A DNA stretch of 64,000 bases from Siderastrea radians (taxonomy: Eukaryota > Cnidaria > Anthozoa > Scleractinia > Rhizangiidae). A program made the translations under genes and the position numbers. Location: positions 926,001-990,000 of the forward strand of contig OZ024894.1 in the NCBI GenBank assembly GCA_964017195.1, given 5' to 3'. Numbering within the stretch: the stretch's first letter is position 1; each line of letters starts with the position of its first letter. Shown one piece after another: positions 1 to 9,504 of the stretch. The notes beneath the pieces were generated by a model. The model was not told the DNA's origin. It saw only the letters and a list, made by a program, of their open reading frames with translations, and ran no database searches.

Positions 1-751
1 TCACTGTTTTGGGTGAAAAAAAATTAGGTTTTTTTCGGTCAATCGGCGGTGTGAGAGCAATTTCGCCTACTCGACAGGAATAAAACAAATTACCTTCAAA
101 TTCTTACAAGAACGGTGGTTTCAGTCGGTTGGCGCGGCGTATTTAACCTGATTTTACCATCGCGCCGTTCGTTTGTCTTGTGTACGGTTGCCGAAAATTC
201 TGCTGCTCCTTGGAGATGCCAAAAATAAATTAGTCCTTCCTAATCCTTGACACTCCATTTCATTTCGAGCTCCGTAAAGCATAAAGCCGACGGCTCTCCT
301 TGTTGTAAATTTGTTATGTTGTGAGTCGTGCCGGCTTCCGTTGACTATGGCGATGGTTAGCGACAGTGTTTTGAAATTCAGAGACCTGTAAACGTGTTTT
401 TCTGAGTCGAAAATAACATGGACCGCTTCGATGTTGAACGTTCGTATGTAATGAAGAAATACTTGTCTATAAAAGGAGTTCTTATCACCACAAATATTCC
501 TGAAAAAGCTTACATCACCTCCGGTACTTTCCACCATTCTGACACTGACAATCTTACACTTTGCTACCCCTCCCCTGTAGTACATTCTTGTTAGCACCCA
601 GATCTTGGGTGCCACGTGACCAGCCGAAACCAGGGTACTTTCTCGAGGGAGGAAGAGAGAGGACCCTGGGTACGAGGTTGCGGCAAGTTCAGTTTGAAGC
701 ACAAAGTTACCCAATCAACGGAAAGTTAAAGAAAGGTTTAAGCTTTCGAAA
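1..751. other. Left-edge flank of the recombinase gene, dispersed repeat sequence
   Basis: I see no gene that I can support here. Positions about 560-700 carry a compact inverted motif (an arm around CAGGGTACTTTCTCGAG and a partner around GACCCTGGGTACGAG) of the sort dispersed through coral genomes; a related hairpin lies at 6313-6366. Positions 228-251 match a stretch at 26933-26957 at the left end of the retrotransposon insertion. A 186-codon open frame on the minus strand crosses the region, but it runs through the repeat and shows no recognisable domain. Confidence 0.4.
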
Positions 752-1996
752 ATGGAAGAAGTTAAAGATTCTAGTCAAAACTCGGATCTGGGAAAGGAAG
801 AATTGGATAAAATCGAAGCACAAGCTCAAGCCGAAAATACCAAAAGAGCCACTTCTTGGGGTATTAAGAAATTCGAGAAATGGTGCGAGAAACGACAGCT
901 CAACGTCGATCTGAATTCTGTTACTTCGGCGGAGCTCAACGAAGTTCTAAGGAAGTTTTATGCGGAGGTTAAATCGGAAAAGGGCCAACCGTTAACCCCT
1001 AGTACCCTCACTGGCATACGAGCAGCGATTCATCGAAAACTAACTTCAGCCCCATTCAGCAGGACTATAAACATTTTACAAGACAAAGAATTTCTTCCTG
1101 CGAACAAGATGTTCGAGGCAAAATGCAAACTGTACACTAAAGAAATAAATCCTAAACCTATGCATAAATCTGCAATTGCAGCTGGAGATATGACGAAGCT
1201 ACGAGAATATTTTTCTGGAGGTTTAGGTTCAACTGCATGGACAGAACCAGAGCGACTTCTTGAGTTTGTGTGGTTTTCAATCTGCTTCTATTTTGGGCGC
1301 CGTGGTAGAGAAGGTTGGCGAGAACTCACCAAGCAGTCGTTCGGCATAAAAAAAGATGACTCAGGAGCACGGTATGTTACTGAAATGCAAACTGAACAAA
1401 CAAAGAACTATCAAGGAGGGTCAAAGCAAAAAGACCAAAGTTATTCCGATGTGCGAATGTACGAAAACTCGTCGCCGCTTGATCCCGTTAGTTCTTTCGA
1501 GTTTTACATCCTCCGCCTTAATCCAAACTGTCAGGCTCTGTTTCAAACACCTAACAAGCACTTCAAGAAAGAGGGATCACAATGGTTTCGAAATGAGCCG
1601 CTTGGCAAAAACAAGATCGCCAAACTCATGGAAAACATTTCCTTGAAAGCCGAATTGTCAGAAAAATACACGAATCACTGCATTCGTGCCTCCACAGTCA
1701 CATCTCTGTTTCAGCGCGGAGTTGACGCCAAACAGATTTGCGAGATCACTAAACACAAAGATGAAAGAAGCTTGACTCACTACATTTCTCAAACTTCAAG
1801 TGCACAAAAAAGGCATTGCTCCAGGCTTTTGCAAGAAGCGTTTGATGGCCATTCGTCCTCAGTAACATCTCAAGAGTCACACCGCTCATCAACAAATTCC
1901 GAAGGCAGCAACATCGCCGGTGCTAGTGCAATCACTTCAGTTTCTCAGTCACTGCATATCCGAACTGCACTCAGCACATTCAAATCGGAACTTTGA
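752..1996 (+). CDS. Crypton-type tyrosine recombinase ORF (414 aa)
   Basis: This ORF encodes a tyrosine site-specific recombinase (phage-integrase fold) of the Crypton/DUF3504-like type that has spread and been repeatedly domesticated in animals. Residues 25-130 form an all-helical, SAM-like core-binding region. The catalytic domain follows: the first Arg lies in GRRGREGWREL (about 183-192), the HxxR pair is His309/Arg312 in NHCIR, and a second His335 precedes the presumed Tyr344 nucleophile in LTHYI. The tail from 365 is Ser-rich. The start is the ATG at 752, in frame with the whole domain. No intron is evident. The frame stops at 1996, but a neighbouring frame continues to a TAG at 2083-2085 through a basic patch and an acidic end (KRRRVVIESDSE), so a small indel has probably shortened the C-terminus. 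It may be a mobile-element gene or a domesticated copy; the near-intact frame leaves both open. Confidence 0.75.
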   Translation: MEEVKDSSQNSDLGKEELDKIEAQAQAENTKRATSWGIKKFEKWCEKRQLNVDLNSVTSAELNEVLRKFYAEVKSEKGQPLTPSTLTGIRAAIHRKLTSAPFSRTINILQDKEFLPANKMFEAKCKLYTKEINPKPMHKSAIAAGDMTKLREYFSGGLGSTAWTEPERLLEFVWFSICFYFGRRGREGWRELTKQSFGIKKDDSGARYVTEMQTEQTKNYQGGSKQKDQSYSDVRMYENSSPLDPVSSFEFYILRLNPNCQALFQTPNKHFKKEGSQWFRNEPLGKNKIAKLMENISLKAELSEKYTNHCIRASTVTSLFQRGVDAKQICEITKHKDERSLTHYISQTSSAQKRHCSRLLQEAFDGHSSSVTSQESHRSSTNSEGSNIAGASAITSVSQSLHIRTALSTFKSEL

Positions 1997-2385
1997 ACAT
2001 CTATCAGAGTGCAGGTCCTTCTCATTCAACAGAAAGCGAAACCGTAAAACGACGCCGAGTAGTAATCGAAAGTGACAGTGAGTAGAAACGTGTACTGACT
2101 AAGTGATTATCCTTGTATTTTCCATCTTTGTATCTTTTATTGTCTATTGCTGGATTTTTCGGGAGACTTTTAGCTGTTTTCAGCCTATTTTCTTTCAAAC
2201 ACAGCTAATTTATTGGATTGAATTCGCAGGTAACTTGTGCCGGCAATTAGATAGTTAGATAATTTTGAGTTTATTTGAAGTATTGGGTCAACTCATTCAG
2301 AGCAAATTGTATATTTATGGAAAAGCCTCATTAAATTTGTCAGATTTCTTAATATCATTTGGCCTTGTTTATTGATAATAATGAT

Positions 2386-2526
2386 AATAAAATGACTTTT
2401 TTTCGGGAATATTGTTTATTTGCGCCCTTGTAGTGTCATTTGTGGCCCTCGCGCTTCGCGCTCGGGCCACAAATGACACTACGCGGGCGCAAATAAACAA
2501 TATTCCCGAAAAAAAGTCATTTTATT
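2386..2526. repeat. Near-perfect 141-bp palindrome (fold-back MITE)
   Basis: The arms begin AATAAAATGACTTTTTTTCG and close on the exact complement, with CGCGCTTCGCGC at the tip. Nearly every base pairs apart from a small offset where TTGTAG meets CTACGC. The size and shape are those of a non-autonomous fold-back DNA element. It lies about 300 bp past the end of the recombinase ancestral reading frame. Confidence 0.8.
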
Positions 2527-2528
2527 CC

Positions 2529-2635
2529 CTTATTCTACAAGGGCGTGCTGGACATCGAATGATAGATAACCAACGAGGCGCGTAGTGCCGAGTTGGTTAT
2601 AATCATTTGATATCCAGCAAGTCCGAGTAGAATAA
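2529..2635. repeat. Second imperfect palindrome, 107 bp
   Basis: The left arm starts CTTATTCTACAAGGGCGTGC and is matched by a right arm ending GTCCGAGTAGAATAA. The middle stems are ATAACCAAC/GTTGGTTAT and TGCTGG/CCAGCA around a GAGGCGCGTAGTGCC loop. It abuts the previous palindrome with two bases between, so the two could be sections of one composite element. Confidence 0.65.
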
Positions 2636-2639
2636 TTGT

Positions 2640-5600
2640 TTTATTAAAAACTTAACCACTATTAAAAAAAAAAATCAAGAAAGAACGGGAAAAACGAGAA
2701 AAGAAATTAAAACGGAACAAGAATCGATCACATGACTGAACGAAAAAGGCGCCAAAACCTTGCGAAGTGTTGCAGCGTTTCATTGCAAAGCTGAATGAAT
2801 CAATGAAAACTGCTCGAAAGTGAACAAAGAAGCACACGTTTAGGAAAAAATCTTCTAATTATTGGCTCTGAAATATGGTACATGTTTGATTTTTCCTCAA
2901 CATTGTTGTAATCATCGTTCAAAGCGGATTGAAGCTGTACAATTTCACCATATAGCTTCTGGAGTTAAAACTGAACAAGTTTGTAATCCGGTTGTTCGCA
3001 CAACGGAGCCATCATGTGCGTGTTTGATCGAACTGAAGACAGAACAAATTTGAACAGTTGAACTTGAAGAGGTAATTTCTATGCAGCTCAGAAGTAAGAT
3101 TACTGTAGCGAGGAACATTAGAATTCACCATCATAGTTTGTTAAACGCAAAGCGCAAAATGCAGTTGTTCTCGGTTTAGAGGTTGCGGACGGAATGGTAA
3201 AAACAACATTCAAACAACTGGAAAAGCGATTCAACTCCTTTTACATGGCATCCGATTTCTATCTGAGCATTTGGACCTGTTGGAACACAGAGCTACAACA
3301 AGTGCTTGTAAACCAGTGTCAATTTTGCGTGTTAAAGCCGAAAAACAATCTCGCCCTTCCTTCTTGGTAGTTTGCGGCTGTATTTTTTTAGTACTTGTTT
3401 GGACTGCTTCATGATTTTCGTACTGACTCGCCATGAATGCTCCTGCCCCATTTCACTGTGTTTTATTTTATGTCTCGTCTTGATATTTTGGATTGGAAAT
3501 CCTTTCTGATAAAACTTACCGTTTGTTCAATTTCAATGATCGACGTGACGATCGATGAAAGAAATTATAATTGTAAACACAACGCTTAATGCTTAATTTT
3601 CTATTTCTGCACAGTTTCTTCAAACAATTTTGACTTGTGTTAGACGACGCTGTTGGTGATGCTTTGCGGTGACGCTGTTGGAATTTCTGCTAGATTTAAA
3701 TTCGCTGCCAAGTGATTTTTCTCGTCCATTTTTATCGCCGGCTCGCTCGCGAGGAAAAAACTTTCAGCTGACTTTATTGTTGAGTGTTCATTGACCATAT
3801 TTGGTCGCAGCAGGTATATGAGCTGATAGCCTAGCTCCGTTGAGCCAATCAAAATGCTAGAAATCCAATATACCTAGTCCAGTTTTTAATAATAAAAAAT
3901 ATCCCCGAAGGGCATGTAGACTTTCTTATCTGGCATTTTGTTAGAGATACGATTAATTGGTAACTGGACCTCGTGTCGTACAATACAGGGGTAATTGTGC
4001 TCGTAATTATTAATTTTTAATCGATTTAATATTACTCGCCTGATTCCCCCCTGAATTGTACTCCACTCCCTTGCATACGGCAACTGCGCCCGCGGTACGA
4101 GCGGCAGTCAAAACCGTGGTGTCCTGTCGGTGTTTTGCGAAAGGCACGATGCACTGGGTTCTCGTTTCCGGTTACGGTTCAGAATGCTACAACTGAAAAC
4201 TCCAGTATTTTGCGGTTTGTAAGCAAAAGCAAGAGTTTATAGCGACTGATGCGCAGATTGAGTTGACTTTGCCGAAAAAAGTTTCTTGTTCTACTCATAC
4301 ACTTTTGCATTAAGGGGTTTGTGCGCAAGACCGAAGCCGCTGGCGTTTGTTTTGTGTGTATGAAGAGCGACAAGACGATGACTAAAACCGTAATATTACA
4401 CCAGAATTTATTCCTTATATCAGAAGAGTTGACTCGAGCTGCTCGGCTACTTCCCACTGGGATCAAATTCAGAGAAACAACAACGTCATCAGGAGAGCTA
4501 CAAAACAGCTAATTCCAGTAAGAATTTTTGCGGTTTTGCATGATCTGGAAAACAGAAGTTGAAGTAACATTAGCATCGTTACAAGTTGAATAGCGTTACG
4601 ACTGCTTGTTGAGAAAAGAAAAATATCACACTCTCCCATTTTCTTATTTAAGCCGCCCAAGTTTCGAGGGCACGTTACATAGCTTAATGCAACTACAACC
4701 CAAGAAATAAGCTTAAACTAAACAGCCGGATCATAAATTTGTTAATTGGTTTCTGAAGAACAACTTCATCTCTTAGAGTCGCCTTTAGTTATCGGTTTTT
4801 CCTTTTTGCAACGAATCCGACGTAACGCAAAGTTTTATATTTCCAAATCTCTTGCGGTACTGCGGACTGATGCAGGACCGTTGTGATCTGCATTTTGCTC
4901 TTTTAAAGTTACTTTCATTTCTCCATTTTGAATAAACTCCTCCTGCCTGAATCTAGAGTTGTTCTCAAATTTGTTCCTTTTAATCATAACAATTTAAATC
5001 TTCTTGAAATTTCGTGAGAAATTACACATTTTACTCTCTTTGCTCTCTGTCTGTAAAAGCCGATCGATTGCAAGTTTTAAAGCACCTGGCGTGGAAATTG
5101 AAGCGAAAAAAGAATAGACATATCAATATTTGCCTAAATAAACATTGTTCCTGCAATTACCGTTCCAATCCAAGTTAGTCAAGTGAATTATCCACTTAGA
5201 AAGACGGGCTAAGTAACAATTATTTTTACTTTCCGTGGTGAATAAAGCAAGCGATAGTGTCGTTCCCACAGCGGTCCGCATGTTGTTTTCGCTTGGCCTG
5301 AATTTCAGCTGAGTTTTGCCTTTTGAGAAGAAGAGTTAATTTTCTGCGGCTTTTGACTACGAGCTTTTTGCTGTTACGATGACATAAGGAAGCCCCAAAT
5401 TCCAAAAAAGGCCTTTTCATTCGTCTCCGGGTATATGGAAAATTGTACAAACTTACCTATTTCCAGTTTGAAGAATCAGCTGTTTAGTGCAACCATACAA
5501 CGACTGTAGATCAGATTTTTCAAACATTCACGATGTATCTCTGATCTGATGAACAGAACATTTTTTCCCTAACCGATAAGACCAACCTTGTTGAGATGCA

Positions 5601-6300
5601 ACGACAATTTTGACAACAGGCAATCACAGCTCGAAGTTGGTGTGAATTAAAACCATACATGAAGTACACGATGAATACATGTATGAAGTGACCGAAGATC
5701 TTTACAAGGACAGAAGACGGATTGTACCCGACGCTACTCAGAGTTGCTCAGTTAGCGGACATCCATGTGATAAACGAGGCCAAGGAGAGTGAAAGGGAGG
5801 TGAAGTTTCTTGTGAAAAATAATATGCAGTAGGACAAGAGGAAAACTTTTACCACCTCCTTTGCATTCAAGTCCAGTTAGCGAAGTCTCTCGCCGCGGAA
5901 AAAAGTTTTGAATCGATCCTGGTTGCTCATCCAGTCCATATAATTACAAACAGATGTGACTTTTAATAAACTGAAGTAAGGCAAACGCTAAATTTGAAGA
6001 AAACGCTGAAATAAAACCACACCTCCACAGTATAAACTTCGCTGATCACGCAGAAATCGAAGCAAAGAGCACAAAATCTGCGTGACGTCAGGACACCACA
6101 GTTTTCCCCGCCTACTGAATGCTGATTGGTTAATTCAAATTTCACCGTATGCAAGGGGCAGTCCAATTACCATTACTTATCGCTGAGTACATGATGGCAA
6201 AGAAAGTAACCTTGCACCATTTGAGACCAACCTAGAAATTGACGATCCGTATCTGTCATTAATTAATCTCCCAACAAAGAAGTATGACAGTTCAAGAACT
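2640..6300. other. Non-coding repeat-rich stretch without a supportable gene
   Basis: Open frames here are short (70 codons or fewer), overlap on both strands and show no domain. The segment 4060-4135 (containing CCCTTGCATACGG and AAAACCGTGGTGTCCTG) recurs in inverted orientation at about 6080-6175, suggesting that a roughly 2.1-kb element with related ends occupies 4.06-6.17 kb. I found no transposase between the ends. Confidence 0.4.
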
Positions 6301-6312
6301 TCTACACTAAGA

Positions 6313-6366
6313 GACTCGAGGGTACTGGGAACGAGAATGTAACACCCTCGTCCCCAGGGTATTCTC
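6313..6366. repeat. Short inverted repeat
   Basis: GGTACTGGGAACGAG is followed 11 bases later by CTCGTCCCCAGGGTA, which forms a hairpin. Similar sequence occurs near 600-690. Confidence 0.5.
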
Positions 6367-6605
6367 GGTTCTCAACATGGCGGCGGTTGTCAAAGGGAAA
6401 CAATAACTCGAAGTGGAAACAAACAATGCTGAAAAACTTTTGCTGCGCTACAATTTGAACTAAGTCATCACTTTCAAACAAACGGGGTGCTAACATAAGG
6501 TAAAGAGGTCGAGATTATTAAACACATCTGGAGATCAAGCCTTGCTGTAAAGTTAGAAGAACTTTGTTTCGCGTGCAATCCTAATCTTTCTCAAGCTATC
6601 ACGAA

Positions 6606-7019
6606 ATGCCACGGCGTGCAGCTCGTTACAATCCCACGGCTTTACGGATTTGGAGAACTTTGAAGCGGATGGGAATAGTTTCTCCACAAGGCATATTTCT
6701 GTCTTTTCTCTTCTGGAGCCTGTTCATCAGTTTCACCTATTTTACTTACATTGAAGTTAGCAAAATTCTTGCAAACATTGAGGCTAGGAAACTCAACTCA
6801 TCCAAACTTCATCCGAGTGTGTTGTTACAAAATGAGGCACTACAGACGAAAGCTGCAGGCGAAACACCTGCTCAGATGTCAGGCTCGAAATGGGATGCGT
6901 TTGGCTTTTTCAAAACGTACTGGAATAAAAACTCGTATGTGGGAGATTTTGTGAGTTATTTGAAAGACAAGACACAAAACATAACTGTGTATAAGATTAA
7001 GCCTCGGTGGTACAAGTAA
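6606..7019 (+). CDS. Small single-exon membrane protein, 137 aa, unrecognised
   Basis: I do not recognise this family. The ATG at 6606 opens a 137-codon frame with an arginine-rich N-terminus (residues 1-24), one strongly hydrophobic and aromatic segment (about 28-50) that should span a membrane, and a polar Lys-rich C-terminal part ending in an aromatic-basic motif (KIKPRWYK). By the positive-inside rule the N-terminus should face the cytosol or mitochondrial matrix. The size and layout would suit a small organelle inner-membrane or ER protein, but that is inference. Upstream, an ATGGCGGCGG at about 6376 opens only a nine-codon frame and looks like 5'UTR. Downstream are a tandem repeat (7065-7311) and an AATAAA (7392-7397), which would give a 3'UTR of about 0.4 kb. 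The clean single frame and the amino-acid composition favour a real gene over chance. Confidence 0.5.
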   Translation: MPRRAARYNPTALRIWRTLKRMGIVSPQGIFLSFLFWSLFISFTYFTYIEVSKILANIEARKLNSSKLHPSVLLQNEALQTKAAGETPAQMSGSKWDAFGFFKTYWNKNSYVGDFVSYLKDKTQNITVYKIKPRWYK

Positions 7020-7064
7020 TTTTTGTGCTAAATGTACAGGTGGATTATATATAGCAACAGTGAG

Positions 7065-7311
7065 AAAACTGCTTGCACCACAGCTAAACTGAAACTGTGG
7101 TATCAAAGTACCCTGTGAACAGGGTACTGTCATCTACTGACAGCAACAGATGTAGATAAAAACTGCTTGCACCACAGCTAAACTGAAACTGTGGTATCAA
7201 CGTACCCTGTGAACAGGGTACTGTCATATACTGACAGCAACACTCTAGATAAAAACTGCTTGTACCACAGCTAAACTGAAAATGTTATATCAAAGTACCC
7301 TGTGAACAGGC
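7065..7311. repeat. Tandem repeat, about 94-bp unit, 2.6 copies, with nested hairpins
   Basis: Units start at 7065, 7159 and 7252 (AAAACTGCTTG). Each unit contains two perfect stems: ACCACAG/CTGTGGT around a TAAACTGAAA loop, and GTACCCTGT/ACAGGGTAC around GA. The third copy has lost part of the first stem and stops after the second. If the gene at 6606 is real, the array lies in its 3'UTR. Confidence 0.85.
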
Positions 7312-7391
7312 TCCTTACCGGGAATAGAGTGCAAGAAAAAGTAGCAAGTGGTGCAAAGGGTGGGGTGAGGGTTGCGGAGCCTGTAGCGTCA

Positions 7392-7397
7392 AATAAA
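7392..7397 (+). promoter_or_regulatory. Candidate polyadenylation signal AATAAA
   Basis: This canonical hexamer lies 373 bases after the stop codon of the 137-aa ORF. It is the first one downstream that I noticed. Confidence 0.35.
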
Positions 7398-7581
7398 GTG
7401 TCGAGACCGCCATTCTGCCTGCTTGTAATTTACCTGTCAATGACCCATCAACACCTAATCATATCATATGGTAAAGGGAATGGGAGGAGCTAGGGGAGGT
7501 AACCACCCAGAGGGATAAGTTTAAGGTGCTTTAAAAAAACTATACTATTCCCTTAGAAATAATGTTGTGCACCTGAGGAAT

Positions 7582-7700
7582 TTAGATTGTGAGTAGTCTC
7601 TAATTTTGACGATGGTGATTTGTGGGGCATGCGAAATACACACGCGTGCGCGCAAGGTTTCGTGTGCCACCACCAAAATTAGAGACTACTCGCAGTCTAA
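7582..7700. repeat. MITE with about 27-bp inverted ends
   Basis: The left end (TTAGATTGTGAGTAGTCTCT) pairs with a right end finishing GAGACTACTCGCAGTCTAA. The inner arms AATTTTGACGATGGTG and CCACCACCAAAATT also pair. The 119-bp element matches the style of the MITE at 8573-8782, whose ends use the same TTAGACTGC motif. Confidence 0.75.
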
Positions 7701-7819
7701 CAGGGATTGGTCTAGACTAAGATGTCAATCACTAGAAGAGAGGTTTCCATGTCTTTGTGAGACAAGGCAGCTTAGCCCTAGTAAAAAGAACAAGCTACTG
7801 TCAAGTTAAACATTAATCT

Positions 7820-8570
7820 CTATCAAATACATTGTCAGTAGTTGCAGTGAACAGTCATAAATTAGAAGCCTGTTAATCAAGGTTTGCCCTATGGCTGTAT
7901 GATAAAATGAGTGCTGAAATAAACTGAAAGGAAAAGAGAGAGAGAACCAACCATTCTTGCAAACACTGGCAGTGCAGTAACTGTGGCAGATATAAAAATA
8001 AAACCACAGTTACATAGAGCTGAAATGTCCTGCCTTAGTAAGCCCTGCAGTTTAATAAATTCCCTAATTCTATCTGATTGAGTAATATAATTTTGCAGTC
8101 TGTGCAGTAGTGATGAGTGGATGTCACCCTCCACACATACGTGTATGGCTTGTTAAATGCAAGCCTTATTTTTATTGGCTGTCATTTGATGTCAAATTAT
8201 ACAAAGTTCTAAATTATGTGTGGGCACCCTTGTTAGTGAATTGGCTGCATTTTGGTGCAGCAATAGTGTTTTACTGACTCCATGGCATTTGATCTCTGTT
8301 AGGTTATATACCAGTTCCACAGTGAGTATCAAATAACATGAGCACAATAAAGTGTTTAATGTATGATAATTATTTGACTTGAGTATACGACCAGTTTGTG
8401 ATAACCAAGGACACATCTGAGTTGCCTCACTTTACCATCTTTTCAAGACAGACCATTAATTTTGTATGAAAATGAGTTTCACCTATTTGCATCTAAATGA
8501 AAACTCATTTTCAAAGGAAAGGGAGCGTATAAGACCTCCCTTTGAAAAGAAACTATTAATAATTAAATGA
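7820..8570. other. Intergenic DNA with one hairpin
   Basis: No supportable gene. AAAATGAGTTT at 8468 pairs with AAACTCATTTT ending at 8513, and AAAGGGAG/CTCCCTTT pairs just after it, so 8468-8556 can fold. Nothing else stands out. Confidence 0.4.
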
Positions 8571-8572
8571 AC

Positions 8573-8782
8573 TTAGACTGCAAGCAGTCGTCCTATTTTC
8601 CTCAGATCCTACGTGCGAGTGTAAATAAATAACCTATACAAAATAATGGTAAAAACGAGGAGGGATTAGGAGAGAGGGAGGACTCAAGGCTCGCGGCTTC
8701 GCCGCTTGCCGCTCGCATGCTTCAATCTTCTCGCCAGCTTCTCGCCAAACTTAGGAGAAGAAAGAGACTGCTTGCAGTCTAA
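8573..8782. repeat. 210-bp MITE, ends TTAGACTGCAAGCAGTC
   Basis: The terminal inverted repeats TTAGACTGCAAGCAGTC and GACTGCTTGCAGTCTAA are perfect over 17 bases. Each end is itself a small palindrome (GACTGCAAGCAGTC). The interior has a GC-rich palindromic core near 8690-8715 (GGCTCGCGGCTTCGCCGC). It lies about 0.7 kb beyond the 3' end of the NAD(P)HX epimerase gene. Confidence 0.8.
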
Positions 8783-8784
8783 AA

Positions 8785-9500
8785 TGAAATGACTCTGACC
8801 AATGGGTGTACATAGACAAGGATTACAACAGATGTAAAATCTACATTTATTTTTATTCTTTACATAAATAGAATACAGCTGAAACTTTATGGTCTTATTA
8901 CCACTGATAATAGAGGACAAAACCCTTGGGTCCTGGGTAAATTTAGACTGTGGGCACCCACGTCCTTGTGCACACATTTTGGATGCTCTAAGTTTGAACC
9001 TAAGCTGAATATACATTTTTTCTTTATGTATACCCTGATTGAGCAAGGACATTACCATCTGTTTTTATTGTTGTTGTTGTTTTTGTTTTGTTTTGTTTTT
9101 TTAATAGTGAGTAGGTAACAACAGCAATGACAAATAATAAATTATGACAGTGCTTTGGCTTTCTGTCATAATAAGTGTACTTAGGGATACTAAATCCTTT
9201 TTAGTTTACAAGTCACTTTTTGATCTGTAAAGGGTAATAGCATGATCTCTGTTGATATCATTCACATCTTGCATTTAGAAATTAAGAATGAGATAGAAAT
9301 AGCTTACACTTTGTATGAAACTTAGTTATTCTGCACACAACATTACAATGTAGACTTAAAAGTGACAGTTGCCAGCTGGTACAGTAACATCAAAGAATCC
9401 TGACTGTGCCATGAGGATCTGGCAATACATTTTGTTGACAGAAATCCCATATCTAATTGTTGTCATTACAAATGGCACTTATTAAGGGTTTTCCTTTGAA
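8785..9500. other. 3' flank of the epimerase gene
   Basis: I see no gene. TTTATT at about 9063 (AATAAA on the minus strand) is a possible polyadenylation signal for the epimerase gene, about 440 bases past its stop. A T/G-rich tract follows at 9060-9102. Confidence 0.3.
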
Positions 9501-9504
9501 GTAG

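Noticed and set aside
154..714. 186-codon open frame on the minus strand
   Set aside because: It does not begin with ATG, crosses a dispersed inverted repeat and shows no domain. An internal ATG near 537 gives no better case.
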